64,000 bases of DNA from Actinoplanes solisilvae (GTDB taxonomy: Bacteria > Actinomycetota > Actinomycetes > Mycobacteriales > Micromonosporaceae). This document shows, piece after piece, positions 52,489 to 60,999 of the stretch. Positions within the stretch are counted from its first letter, which is position 1, and each line of letters begins with the position of its first letter. A model generated the notes under the pieces. The model worked only from the letters and a program-made list of their open reading frames with translations, made no database searches and was not told the DNA's origin. The stretch is taken from NCBI RefSeq assembly GCF_003999975.1, contig NZ_RJAC01000012.1:1-64000 (forward strand). The letters are read 5' to 3'. A program made the position numbers and the translations under genes.

Positions 52489-53687
52489 TGGTGGCGTAGC
52501 TTCCTGACCCGGGCGCCGGTCTCGCCGGGGTAGACGCGGTCGAAGTGCTCGGCCGGGCGGGACTCGAAGTTGACGTAGGCGCCGTCGGCGTGGCGGGCGA
52601 CCGGGCGCCAGGTCGCGTCCAGCACGCGGGCGCCGTGCGGCGGGAAGACCGTGGCCACCGCGAGGGTGTCCTGGTGGCGATGGGGGTACGCGGTGGCCTC
52701 GGCCGGGACGTCGTTGACCGCGCCGCCCATCGAGCGGAGCTGCACGAAGGCGCTGTTCGACGCGGTCATCAGCGCGCGCGCCGAGCCGCGGTCGAGCGTG
52801 AGCAGGCCGTTGGTGGTGGTCGCGGGCTGCTGACCCACGTTCGGGTGTAGATGGGCGGTGGGGACGAGCGACGTGTACGGCACCACGCCGCTGCTCGAGT
52901 CCAGCAGTTTCCCGATCTTGGTCAGTGGACGGGCCGGGCCGAGATCGCCGTCGGCGGTGACCGCGGTGATCTGCAGCACCGTGGCGTCGCCGTACGGCAT
53001 GAGCATCGCCATCGTGGACAGCGAACGGGGTGCCTCGGCCACGGCGTCGCGCCAGCGGGTCAGGGTGCGGCCGTCCGGGTCGGCCAGCAGCGCGAGCTGG
53101 GTCAGGCCCACGTTCGTGACCTCGGCCGCCTCGATCTCGATGGCGAGCACGATGCCCACACCGGCCCCGGCCCCGCGGACGGCCCAGAACAGGTCGGGCT
53201 CGTGCGACGCGTCGGCCCGTACGAGGGTGCCGTCGGCCAGCAGCACGTCGACGGCGCGGACCCGGTCGATGGTCAGGCCGAACGAGCGGACCAGCCAGCC
53301 GACCCCGCCGCCCGTGGCCAGGCCGCCCACGCCGACGTTGCCGTGGTCGCCTGAGCTGATCGCCAGGCCGTGCGGGCGCAGCGCCGCCGCCACCCGGGCC
53401 CAGCGAGCGCCGGCCCCGACCCGCACCAGGCGGTTCGCCCGGTCGAGCACGTCGACGCGGTCGAGCCCGGACAGGTCGATCACCGCGCCGCCGTCGGAGT
53501 CGCGGGGAGCCAGTCCGTGGCCCCCGCTGCGCACCGTGATGGGCAGCCCGCGCTCCCGGGCGTACGCCAAGGCCTGTCGCACCTGTTCGGCGCTGGTCGG
53601 GAGCAGGACCACGGCGGGGCTGGACGTGCGGGTATAGCTCGAACGCAGCAGGGCGTACCGGGAGTCGTCCGCGGTCACGATCTTCAT
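52452..53687 (-). CDS. FAD-linked oxidoreductase (BBE/GOOX-like)
   Basis: 411 aa from ATG 53687. The PCMH FAD domain has ITVRSGGHGLAPRDSDGG near residue 51, the histidyl-FAD site, and SGDHGNVGVGGLATGGGVGWL near 110, where bicovalent enzymes have a Cys but here it is missing; FAD should be single-linked. The BBE C-terminus YVNFESRPAEHFDRVYPGE completes it. Cytoplasmic, no signal. ATGA overlap with the upstream LLM gene. Confidence 0.85.
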   Translation of the reverse strand: MKIVTADDSRYALLRSSYTRTSSPAVVLLPTSAEQVRQALAYARERGLPITVRSGGHGLAPRDSDGGAVIDLSGLDRVDVLDRANRLVRVGAGARWARVAAALRPHGLAISSGDHGNVGVGGLATGGGVGWLVRSFGLTIDRVRAVDVLLADGTLVRADASHEPDLFWAVRGAGAGVGIVLAIEIEAAEVTNVGLTQLALLADPDGRTLTRWRDAVAEAPRSLSTMAMLMPYGDATVLQITAVTADGDLGPARPLTKIGKLLDSSSGVVPYTSLVPTAHLHPNVGQQPATTTNGLLTLDRGSARALMTASNSAFVQLRSMGGAVNDVPAEATAYPHRHQDTLAVATVFPPHGARVLDATWRPVARHADGAYVNFESRPAEHFDRVYPGETGARVRKLRHHYDPVGVLSPPG

Positions 53688-54535
53688 CGCCGCACCTCCG
53701 GGGCGATCTCGGTGGCGAACTTCTCGACCTGGCGCAGCGTGTCGCCGACCGGCCAGAAGATGAACGTGTCGAAGCCCAGTTCGTCGCGCCAGGTGCCGAG
53801 GGTGTCGATCCACTCGCGCACGCCGCCGTTGAGTCCCGGACCGCCGCCGGAAGCTCCGATGGTGCCGATGACGTTGTAGATCCGGCGAATCTCGCGTGGA
53901 TCACGACCTGCTGCCACGGCCGCCTCGTCGATCAGCCTCTGCCGTGACGGCACCTCGGCCGGCGGGACATAGATGTTGAGCGGGGAGATCCAGCCGTCGG
54001 CGAGCCGGCCGGTGAGCGCGAGCATGCGCGGCTTCTGGCTGCCGAGCCAGATCGGCATCGGCGCGGACGGCCCCGCCGCGTACGGCTGCCGGGCGTTCGG
54101 CGGCAGAACCGGGCCGCCTCGGAGTGCTCGGCGCAGCGTCAGCAAAGAGCTTTCCGCGTACGTGACCAGGCCGTTCCCGGTGCGACCGGTGCCGCCCATG
54201 GAATTGATCGCGTCGGGGATGCCGCCCGCGCCGACCCCGAGCGTGAGGCGGCCGCCGGTGAGGGCGTGCAGCGAGGCGGCGGTCTTGGCCAGCATTACGG
54301 GCGGGCGCAGCTGCATGTCGGCGACGTCGGTGAGGAAGCGCAGCCGCGTCGTCTCGGCGGACAGGCGGCCGATCAGCGTGAACGCGTCGAGGTGGGTGGG
54401 CTGGTAGGGGTGGTCCTGGAAGGCCAGGTGTTCGAGGCCGGTCTCTTCGGCCAGCCGGGCCAGGTTTCGGGTCTCGCGGAGCGCGGCCACGGACGGGTCG
54501 GCGCTGACCCCGAAGGTGATGGGGTGTTCGGTCAT
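53684..54535 (-). CDS. LLM-class (F420-type) oxidoreductase
   Basis: 283 aa from ATG 54535 (GGGGAGC upstream). LLM barrel: HPITFGVSADPSVAALRETRNLARLAEETGLEHL (in parts), FQDHPYQPTHLDAFTLIGRL, GVGAGGIPDAINSMGGTGRT and LIWLG-like SAPMPIWLGSQKPRMLALTG. The short form is typical of F420-dependent mycobacterial/actinobacterial LLM enzymes. Two-gene operon with the FAD oxidoreductase, divergent from HxlR. Confidence 0.85.
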   Translation of the reverse strand: MTEHPITFGVSADPSVAALRETRNLARLAEETGLEHLAFQDHPYQPTHLDAFTLIGRLSAETTRLRFLTDVADMQLRPPVMLAKTAASLHALTGGRLTLGVGAGGIPDAINSMGGTGRTGNGLVTYAESSLLTLRRALRGGPVLPPNARQPYAAGPSAPMPIWLGSQKPRMLALTGRLADGWISPLNIYVPPAEVPSRQRLIDEAAVAAGRDPREIRRIYNVIGTIGASGGGPGLNGGVREWIDTLGTWRDELGFDTFIFWPVGDTLRQVEKFATEIAPEVRR

Positions 54536-54577
54536 GCTCCCCAGTTTCGGAACGCGGGGCCGAGTGGCCAAAACTTG

Positions 54578-54592
54578 GGTTAGTCGCTAACC
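54578..54592. promoter_or_regulatory. HxlR operator palindrome GGTTAG-N3-CTAACC
   Basis: A perfect inverted repeat in the 65-bp divergent region between LLM and HxlR genes, 8 bp before the HxlR GTG; outer bases (TTGG...CCTTTGG) partly extend it. The position fits autorepression and control of the LLM/FAD operon. Confidence 0.65.
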
Positions 54593-54600
54593 TTTGGTAA

Positions 54601-54939
54601 GTGAACAACCGTTTCGAAGCGATCGACGAGCCAAGCTGCCGCCTGTTCCAAGATTCGCTGGAGTTGGTCGGGCGCCGCTGGACCGGGGCGATCATGCTGG
54701 CCGCCCTGCGCGGTGCCCGCCGCTTCGGCGAGTTCCGCCAGGCCGTCTCCGGCATCTCCGACCGGCTGCTGGCCCAGCGCCTCAAGGAACTCGAGTCCGA
54801 GGGCCTGATGACCCGCACCGTCATTCCCAGCACCCCGGTCCAGATCCTGTACGACCCCACGCCCGAGGGGCAGAAGCTGATGGCCGCCCTGCAGCCGCTG
54901 CTCGAGTGGAGCCATCAGCGCGCTACCGTGCCTGCGTGA
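54601..54939 (+). CDS. HxlR-family regulator
   Basis: 112 aa from GTG 54601. HxlR core: SCRLFQDSLELVGRRWTGAIML, FGEFRQAVSGISDRLLAQRLKELESEGL and YDPTPEGQKL. Divergent from the LLM/FAD operon, probably its repressor; GTGA overlap with the next gene. Confidence 0.9.
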   Translation: MNNRFEAIDEPSCRLFQDSLELVGRRWTGAIMLAALRGARRFGEFRQAVSGISDRLLAQRLKELESEGLMTRTVIPSTPVQILYDPTPEGQKLMAALQPLLEWSHQRATVPA

Positions 54940-55532
54940 CGATCTTCGATCTCGCGGCCGCCGACCCCGCCTCCCCGGCCTGGAACGACATCTGGCAGCA
55001 GTCGTGCCACCAGGGCACCTGCGACCCGGCGAGCGCGGCCCTGCTGCCCTGGCTGGCGCAGACCTGCGCGAGCTTCACGCCGCGCTCGCGGGAGCAGGCG
55101 ATGTGTCTGGCCGGGTTCATCGCGGTCGACGCCACCGACGCCGACCGGGCCGTCCACGCCGGCGACATCGCGACCCTGCGGGCGCTGGCCACGGAGTGCC
55201 TGCCGACGGCTTCGAGCGACGAGATGTTCGTTCACCTGCAGCAGGCCGTGCTGGGCCTCGACGGCGACGAGGTCTGGGGCAAGGAACTCGACCGCGTTCT
55301 CGACGGCGAGGTCGACGTGGAATGCCCGGAATGCGGGGAGGAGACCCTCGTCGACCTCACCGACCCGGCCATCTCGCCGGGGCTGAGTTCTCCGGTGGCG
55401 GTCCGCGTCCATGCCGAGGCTGTGGGAGCAGGCCGGGACGCGGTGGCTACGGCCGTGACACGCCTCTTCGGCCGCACGCGATGCCCCGACTGCGACGCCG
55501 ATGTCCCGCTGGTGTCCCCCGAACCCGGCTGA
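54936..55532 (+). CDS. Hypothetical protein with C-terminal zinc-binding Cys pairs
   Basis: 198 aa from GTG 54936, overlapping the HxlR stop. Helical N-terminal part with PRSREQAMCLAGFIAVDATD; then ECPECGEETLVDL and TRCPDCDADVPLV form a split zinc knuckle. No family recognised. Its stop codon is the first bases of the tandem repeat at 55531. Confidence 0.65.
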   Translation: MTIFDLAAADPASPAWNDIWQQSCHQGTCDPASAALLPWLAQTCASFTPRSREQAMCLAGFIAVDATDADRAVHAGDIATLRALATECLPTASSDEMFVHLQQAVLGLDGDEVWGKELDRVLDGEVDVECPECGEETLVDLTDPAISPGLSSPVAVRVHAEAVGAGRDAVATAVTRLFGRTRCPDCDADVPLVSPEPG

Positions 55533-55656
55533 TCTTCGCGGCAGCCAGCCCGCTTGATCTTCGCGGCGGCCGGCCCGCTTGATCTTCGCGGCGGCCGACC
55601 CGGTTGATCTTCGCGGCGCCCGAGCCTGGCTGATCTCGCGACGGCCCGCCTGCGGA
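55531..55656. repeat. 25-bp tandem repeat, five copies
   Basis: Units begin GATCTTCGCGGC at 55531, 55556, 55581 and 55606, with a diverged copy at 55632. The array fills the interval between the zinc-knuckle protein gene and the convergent SGNH esterase. Confidence 0.9.
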
Positions 55657-56700
55657 TTACGAGATCACGGCGCTCAGGGCGGGGTACCAGCGGTCGGCGA
55701 TCTTGACGCTGCCCGCGTTGTTGGGGTGGACACCGTCGTACGTGTCGGTGGCGGGGACGAAACCGGTCCACTGGTCGACGACCGTGATCGGAGACGCGGC
55801 CGTGGAGAGGCCGGACGCCCAGCCGGGGATGCCGGCGTTCAGGTTGACCACGCGCTGGCCGCATTCGGCGCAGTTCGAGGCGTTCATCGGGATGATCTGA
55901 GCCACGAGGATCTTCATGGCCGGGTTCGCGGATCGCATCTGAGAGACCAGGCGGGTGTACGCGGCCAGGATCGTCGACGGCGCGAGATTGCTCCAGACGT
56001 CGTTCGTGCCGAAGTGCATGAGGACGACATCGGGGTCCGAAGCGGCCAGCCACCCGACGAGCTGGTTCTGGTCGGCGACGGTGGTGACCAGCGCGCCGCC
56101 GTGCCCCTCGTTCTCGCCGTCGTAGGGGAAGCCGCAGCCCTGTCCGGGGAGCGTGCCGACGAAGTCGACGTCGGCGGCGGGAAGTTTCTGCCAGAGCAGG
56201 GCACGCCAGCAGCCCGGTGAACCGGTGATCGAATCGCCCAGCGCCATGATCTTCACGGGCCCGCCGGACGGGGGAGTGGTCGGTGGTGTCGTCGGGGTGC
56301 CGGTGCAGGGCGTGCCGTTCAGCGCGAACGACGCGGGCGCCGGGTTGCTGCCCGTCCAGGAGCCGTTGAACCCGACGCTCGCGGTGCCGTTGGTCGTGAG
56401 GGAGCCGTTCCAGGCGGCGTTGCGTACGGTCACCGCCGACCCGGACTGGGTGACCGATCCGTTCCAGAGCTGCGTGATCGTCTGTCCACTTGTGAACGTG
56501 AACGTGAGGGTCCAGCCGGTGAGCGGGTCGCCGAGGTTGGTGATGTCGACGCTCGCGCCGAAGCCGCCCGGCCAGGTGCTCGCGACGGCGTAGCGGACCT
56601 GGCAGCCGACTGCGGCGTCCGCGCTGGTCGCGGTGGCTACGGCGGTGGTGGTGAACAGGGCGGTGGCCGCCGCGAGGGCGGTCAGTCCTCGTCGATGCAT
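55657..56700 (-). CDS. Secreted CBM2-SGNH carbohydrate esterase
   Basis: 347 aa from ATG 56700. Signal peptide 1-35 (ends ADAAVG), CBM2 cellulose-binding module at ~36-135 (CQVRYAVASTWPGGFGASVDITN, in parts), linker TPTTPPTTPPSGGP, and SGNH hydrolase at ~145-347: GDSITGSPGCWR (catalytic Ser), GTNDVWS and DGVHPN (catalytic Asp/His). Similar to CE3 acetylxylan esterases. Divergent from the PL11 lyase with a shared CelR/CebR site. Confidence 0.88.
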   Translation of the reverse strand: MHRRGLTALAAATALFTTTAVATATSADAAVGCQVRYAVASTWPGGFGASVDITNLGDPLTGWTLTFTFTSGQTITQLWNGSVTQSGSAVTVRNAAWNGSLTTNGTASVGFNGSWTGSNPAPASFALNGTPCTGTPTTPPTTPPSGGPVKIMALGDSITGSPGCWRALLWQKLPAADVDFVGTLPGQGCGFPYDGENEGHGGALVTTVADQNQLVGWLAASDPDVVLMHFGTNDVWSNLAPSTILAAYTRLVSQMRSANPAMKILVAQIIPMNASNCAECGQRVVNLNAGIPGWASGLSTAASPITVVDQWTGFVPATDTYDGVHPNNAGSVKIADRWYPALSAVIS

Positions 56701-56748
56701 GGGCCTCTCCGACGGGTATCGATGGCAGTGGATTCCCGCACTATGACA

Positions 56749-56762
56749 TGGGAGCGCTCCCA
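56749..56762. promoter_or_regulatory. CelR/CebR cellobiose-repressor operator
   Basis: TGGGAGCGCTCCCA, a perfect 14-bp palindrome identical to the known operator of the LacI-type CelR of Thermobifida and CebR of Streptomyces. It is 49 bp from the esterase start and 80 bp from the lyase start, so both may be derepressed by cello-oligosaccharides. The repressor gene is not in the window. Confidence 0.92.
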
Positions 56763-56841
56763 GCCCAAGCTTGACCTTCGCCGTGGAACGCGGCACCCTG
56801 AGAACGTTTCCATTTACGTATATCGATCTAAGGATCCTCCC

Positions 56842-59028
56842 GTGGCCAGAAGAGGCAAGATCGCAGCGGTCCTCGCCGTCGCCGCCGTCGGCGCGGGTGT
56901 CCTGGTGGCGACCCGGGCCGAGGCGGCCGCCGGATGCCAGGTGCGCTACACGATCGCGAGCTCGTGGCCGGGCGGCTTCGGGGCCACCGTGGACGTCACC
57001 AACCTCGGCGACCCGATCAACGGCTGGACGCTCGCCTTCGCCCTGACCGGCGATCAGACGATCACGCAGCTCTGGAACGGGTCGCTCACCCAGTCGGGTA
57101 CGGCCGTGTCGGTGCGCGACGCCGGCTGGAACGCCGCGCTGGCCACGAACGGCAGCGCCGGTTTCGGCTTCAACGCCGACGGTGCGTCGGTGACACCGGC
57201 CGGGTTCACCCTCAACGGTGTCGCCTGCACCGGCACAACCCAGCCGACAACGCCCCCACCGTCCACGCCGCCGACGCCCCCGCCGACCACGCCACCGACC
57301 ACTCCGCCGCCGGCCACTTCGCCGCCCACGACTGTCGCGCCGGCCGACGGCAAGCAGCGCGAGGCCCTCGACCGCGGCGTGATCAGCGTGCGCTCCGGCT
57401 CGGCCAACCTGGTGAGCTGGCGCTGGCTGGCCACCGACCCGTCCGGCATCGCGTTCAACGTCTATCGCGGCACGACCAGGCTCACCGCGTCGCCGATCAC
57501 CGGTTCGACCAACTACCTCGACTCCGGCGGGGCCGCGAACGCCGCGTACACCGTACGCCCTGTTCTAGGTGGGGTGGAGCAGGCCGCCTCGTCGGCAATG
57601 ACGTTCGGCAACGGCTATCTGGACGTGCCGATCCAGAACCCGAACAGTTCCCTGTACGCCGCCAACGACGCGTCCACAGGCGACCTCGACGGCGACGGAA
57701 AGCTCGACCTGGTGCTCAAGTGGGAGCCGCTGAACGCCAAGGACAATTCGCAGTCCGGCGTGACCGACGTGGTCTACGTCGACGGTTACCGCCTCGACGG
57801 AACCCGGCTGTGGCGCGTCAACCTCGGCCGCAACATCCGGGCCGGGGCGCATTACACCCAGTTCCAGGTGTACGACTACGACGGCGACGGCGATGCCGAA
57901 GTAGCCATGAAAACCGCCGACGCGACCGTCTCCGGCACCGGCCAGGTCATCGGAAGTTCGAGCGCCGACTACCGCAATTCGTCCGGCTACGTATTGAGCG
58001 GTCCCGAATACCTGACGATGTTCGACGGCCGTACGGGTGCCGCTCTGTCCACAGTGAACTACGAGCCCGCCCGTGGCACCGTCTCCTCCTGGGGCGATTC
58101 CTACGGCAACCGGGTCGACCGTTTCCTCGCCGGCACCGCCTATCTCGACGGCGCCCGGCCGAGCCTGATCATGGCCCGTGGCTATTACACCCGCAGCGTC
58201 ATCGTCGCCTGGGACTTCCGCAACGGCGCCCTGACCCGCCGTTGGACGTTCGACAGCAACAGCTCCACCAACAGCGGCACCGCCGGACAGGGCAACCATC
58301 AGCTCTCGATCGCCGACGTGGACCGCGACGGCCGCGACGAAATCGTCTACGGCTCACTCGCCATCGACGACAACGGAGCCAAGCTCTGGAACACGGGCCT
58401 CGGCCACGGCGACACCCTCCACGTCGGAGACCTCGACCCATCCCGTACGGGGCTGGAGGTCTTCAAAGTCTCGGAGGACTCGAGCAAGCCGTCATCGTGG
58501 TTCGCCGACGCCCGAACCGGCCAGATCTTGTGGAGCACCCCCGCGAGCGGCGACAACGGCCGAGGCGTGTCCGCCGACATCTGGTCGGGCAGCCCCGGGG
58601 CCGAGTCGTGGTCGTCCGCGCCCTCCGGCGTACGCAGTCCTTCGGGTGCGGTAGTCGCCGGCCGCAAGCCCAGCTCGACGAACTTCGTGATCTGGTGGGA
58701 CGGCGACGCTCAGCGGGAACTCCTCGACGCCACCCGAATCGACAAGTACGGCACGTCCGCCGACACCCGCCTGCTGACCGCCTCCGGCGTCCACTCCAAC
58801 AACGGCACCAAATCGACCCCGTCGTTGAGCGGCGACCTGCTGGGCGACTGGCGCGAGGAGGTCATCTGGCCCACCTCGGACAACACCGCCCTGCGCATCT
58901 ACTCAACCCCGACACCGACCGACCGCCGTGTGGTCACCCTCCTGCACGACATCCAGTACCGCGAGGCCCTGGCCTGGCAGAACACGGCTTACAACCAGCC
59001 TCCGCACCCGAGCTTCGCCCTGTCGTAA
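56842..59028 (+). CDS. Secreted CBM2-rhamnogalacturonan lyase (PL11)
   Basis: 728 aa from GTG 56842. Signal peptide 1-31 (ends AEAAA), CBM2 at ~32-130, a Pro/Thr linker (PPTPPPTTPPTTPPP), then the PL11 beta-propeller catalytic domain, with Ca-binding loops GDLDGDGKLDLVLKWEP, DYDGDGDAEVAMKTAD and ADVDRDGRDEIVYG, and GDLLGDWREEVIW. It cleaves the rhamnose-galacturonate backbone of pectin. The N-terminal CBM2 anchors it to cellulose. Confidence 0.93.
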   Translation: MARRGKIAAVLAVAAVGAGVLVATRAEAAAGCQVRYTIASSWPGGFGATVDVTNLGDPINGWTLAFALTGDQTITQLWNGSLTQSGTAVSVRDAGWNAALATNGSAGFGFNADGASVTPAGFTLNGVACTGTTQPTTPPPSTPPTPPPTTPPTTPPPATSPPTTVAPADGKQREALDRGVISVRSGSANLVSWRWLATDPSGIAFNVYRGTTRLTASPITGSTNYLDSGGAANAAYTVRPVLGGVEQAASSAMTFGNGYLDVPIQNPNSSLYAANDASTGDLDGDGKLDLVLKWEPLNAKDNSQSGVTDVVYVDGYRLDGTRLWRVNLGRNIRAGAHYTQFQVYDYDGDGDAEVAMKTADATVSGTGQVIGSSSADYRNSSGYVLSGPEYLTMFDGRTGAALSTVNYEPARGTVSSWGDSYGNRVDRFLAGTAYLDGARPSLIMARGYYTRSVIVAWDFRNGALTRRWTFDSNSSTNSGTAGQGNHQLSIADVDRDGRDEIVYGSLAIDDNGAKLWNTGLGHGDTLHVGDLDPSRTGLEVFKVSEDSSKPSSWFADARTGQILWSTPASGDNGRGVSADIWSGSPGAESWSSAPSGVRSPSGAVVAGRKPSSTNFVIWWDGDAQRELLDATRIDKYGTSADTRLLTASGVHSNNGTKSTPSLSGDLLGDWREEVIWPTSDNTALRIYSTPTPTDRRVVTLLHDIQYREALAWQNTAYNQPPHPSFALS

Positions 59029-59063
59029 GTCACTGAGCATTGTTCGGCGGATCCGGACGAGTC

Positions 59064-59441
59064 TCAGCCGCCCGGGCACGTCTGATGGCCGCCGCTGTAG
59101 GCGACGCAGGTGTTCTCCGGGGTGGGATCGGTGCGCGCCTTCAGGTCGGCGAGGGCCTGAATCCCGTAGCCGGCCACCAGCAGCAACAGCACGGTGACCA
59201 GCCCGGCCCGGAACCGGGACGACCGGCCGCGCCGCAGGGTCAGCGCGGCGGCCGCGGCGGCGCAGAGGCCGGCGACGATCCAGGCGAGGGCCCGTCCTGA
59301 TTCGTCGTCGGCGAAGGAGTCGGGCAGCAGGCTGACGAACGACGCCGGGCTGGCCAGCAGCAGGGCGCCGAGCGCCAGCAGCGCCGCGAAACCTCCGAGA
59401 ACGACGCCGGCGAAGAGGGCGAGGCCGCTGGGTTTGCTCAC
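59064..59441 (-). CDS. Small membrane protein with three helices
   Basis: 125 aa from GTG 59441. Hydrophobic helices at about 7-30, 50-68 and 80-98; an exposed C-terminal tail with two Cys (TCVAYSGGHQTC) likely bridged outside the membrane. No family recognised. Confidence 0.65.
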   Translation of the reverse strand: MSKPSGLALFAGVVLGGFAALLALGALLLASPASFVSLLPDSFADDESGRALAWIVAGLCAAAAAALTLRRGRSSRFRAGLVTVLLLLVAGYGIQALADLKARTDPTPENTCVAYSGGHQTCPGG

Positions 59442-59597
59442 GCCACAACATTATCGGCCGTCGATCGGAGCCGGTGCACCAGCGGGAAGCCGGAAAGCAA
59501 CTGGATCGCCCTGCGGGGCGAGCTCGCGCATGCTCGACGTATCCGGGCCTTGCCGCTGCGACCAGATCGACCGCAGCGTTCAGTGATCGAGACCTTC

Positions 59598-60077
59598 CTA
59601 CGCCGGTTCACGCTCCCCGCCGGTCCGGGGCGTCAACCGGATGATCGGCATCTCCCGGTCGGTCTTGGCCTGATAGCGCCCGAACCGGGGTGCGGCGGCA
59701 AGAATCAATTCCCAGGCCCGCGTACGCTCGTCGCCGTGCAGTTGCACGGCGGTGACCTCTTCGACGTGGTCGCCGAGCGCGACCTGCGCGTCCGGGCGGG
59801 CGGCGAGGTTGTAATACCAGGCCGGGTTGTCGGCCGCGCCGTTCGCCGAGGCCACGATGAGCCGGCTGCCGTCCGGGGCGGGGAACCAGCCGACCGGGCT
59901 CGTCCGCGCCTGCCCGCTGCGCCGCCCCACGGTGGTGAGAAGCAGGACGTTGAAGCCCGCCATCCTGCCGTCCCCGCTGCGGCGAACCCGCTTCGCCATC
60001 AGCCTGTTCCCGAACCGCAGCAGCCACCCGCCCGGCTGACGGGTCCCGCGCGTGCCTCGCCGTGTATCGAACGTCAA
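59598..60077 (-). CDS. F420-dependent nitroreductase-like protein (DUF385/DDN family)
   Basis: 159 aa from TTG 60077, supported by GAGGGGAG upstream. Typical DDN features: LLRFGNRLMAKRVRRSGD, NVLLLTTVGRRSGQARTSPVGWF, NPAWYYNLAARPDAQVALG and RYQAKTDREMPIIRLTP. The family binds deazaflavin F420 and reduces quinones or nitro compounds. Divergent from the VOC gene (27 bp). Confidence 0.88.
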   Translation of the reverse strand: MTFDTRRGTRGTRQPGGWLLRFGNRLMAKRVRRSGDGRMAGFNVLLLTTVGRRSGQARTSPVGWFPAPDGSRLIVASANGAADNPAWYYNLAARPDAQVALGDHVEEVTAVQLHGDERTRAWELILAAAPRFGRYQAKTDREMPIIRLTPRTGGEREPA

Positions 60078-60104
60078 CGCTGGCTCCCCTCTACGATCCT
60101 TGCC

Positions 60105-60476
60105 ATGATTCTTCGACACGTGACGGTCGACAGCTCGGAACCTTACGAGCTTGCTCGCTTCTGGAGCGAGGCCACCGGCTGGCCCCTGGGCGACGGCGAC
60201 GGGCCCGGTGACGACGAGGTGCTGGTCGACGCGCCGGCGCCGATCCCCGGTCTGCTGTTCATCCGGGTGCCCGAGGCGAAGTCGGTCAAGAACCGTCTCC
60301 ACATCGACTGGATGCCCGACGAGCGCACCCGCGACGAGGAGGTCGACCGGCTGACCGCGCTGGGCGCCAAGCTTTTCGAGGACCACCGCACCCCGGACGG
60401 CCTCGGCTGGGTGACCATGCAGGACCCGGAGGGCAACGAGTTCTGCGTGGAGCGGAGCACGCGCGAACGCGCCTGA
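60105..60476 (+). CDS. VOC/glyoxalase-like protein
   Basis: 123 aa from ATG 60105. The split barrel of the VOC fold: HVTVDSSEPYELARFWSEATGWPLGDGD (in parts), FIRVPEAKSVKNRLHIDWMPD and WVTMQDPEGNEFCVER with a metal-type Glu. Glyoxalase-like domains of this kind are common and of diverse function. Confidence 0.85.
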   Translation: MILRHVTVDSSEPYELARFWSEATGWPLGDGDGPGDDEVLVDAPAPIPGLLFIRVPEAKSVKNRLHIDWMPDERTRDEEVDRLTALGAKLFEDHRTPDGLGWVTMQDPEGNEFCVERSTRERA

Positions 60477-60494
60477 ACCTGGCACACCCCACTC

Positions 60495-60554
60495 TTGCCC
60501 CCGAGGAAAGAGTGGGCGTATGTTTCCTGCACGGAAACATTTGCCCCCGAGGAA
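60495..60554. promoter_or_regulatory. Operator region: palindrome plus direct repeats
   Basis: ATGTTTCC-N5-GGAAACAT (60520-60540) is a perfect palindrome lying between two exact copies of TTGCCCCCGAGGAA (60495-60508 and 60541-60554). It lies just upstream of the membrane protein start at 60565, so it is a likely operator for the MarR-like protein of this two-gene unit. Confidence 0.75.
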
Positions 60555-60564
60555 GGTGGTCGAC

Positions 60565-60999
60565 GTGCGTGCTGACGAAGCCCTCGCTGAAATGCACCGG
60601 CGCAACCAGCAGACCCTGTCGCAGGGCAGTCCTCGCCGCTTCCCGGCCTGGTTCACGTACGGCACCGCTGCCGCGCTGACGCTTGTCTGGGCCGGCTCAG
60701 ACCTGACCGGGTGGGTCGCCGGGGTCGTCTCCGGCGTCGGTGTTCTTCTGATCGCGGCGTTGACCACCGGTCTGGAACGCGTCACCGGCGTGCGGTTGCG
60801 GATGCGCGCGCTCCGCTGGACTCCGCTGGTTCTGCTCACCGCGGCCATGCTGATCACCGCCATCGTGGTCGGGTCCGTGATGCGGCTGCTCGACGTGCCG
60901 GTGGCCAACACCATCGGCGGGCTCGTGGCCGCTCTCGTGTGGGTGATCGGCATAGGGCCCGCGCAGGCCGCCGCGGCCACCAAGCCGCATCCGGCATGA
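60565..60999 (+). CDS. Two-to-three-helix membrane protein
   Basis: 144 aa from GTG 60565 (GAGGAAGG upstream; the frame opens at 60520 but that would place the start in the operator). A cytoplasmic N-terminus, then hydrophobic helices at about 32-65, 85-105 and 115-132. ATGA overlap with the regulator gene that follows. Function unknown. Confidence 0.7.
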   Translation: MRADEALAEMHRRNQQTLSQGSPRRFPAWFTYGTAAALTLVWAGSDLTGWVAGVVSGVGVLLIAALTTGLERVTGVRLRMRALRWTPLVLLTAAMLITAIVVGSVMRLLDVPVANTIGGLVAALVWVIGIGPAQAAAATKPHPA

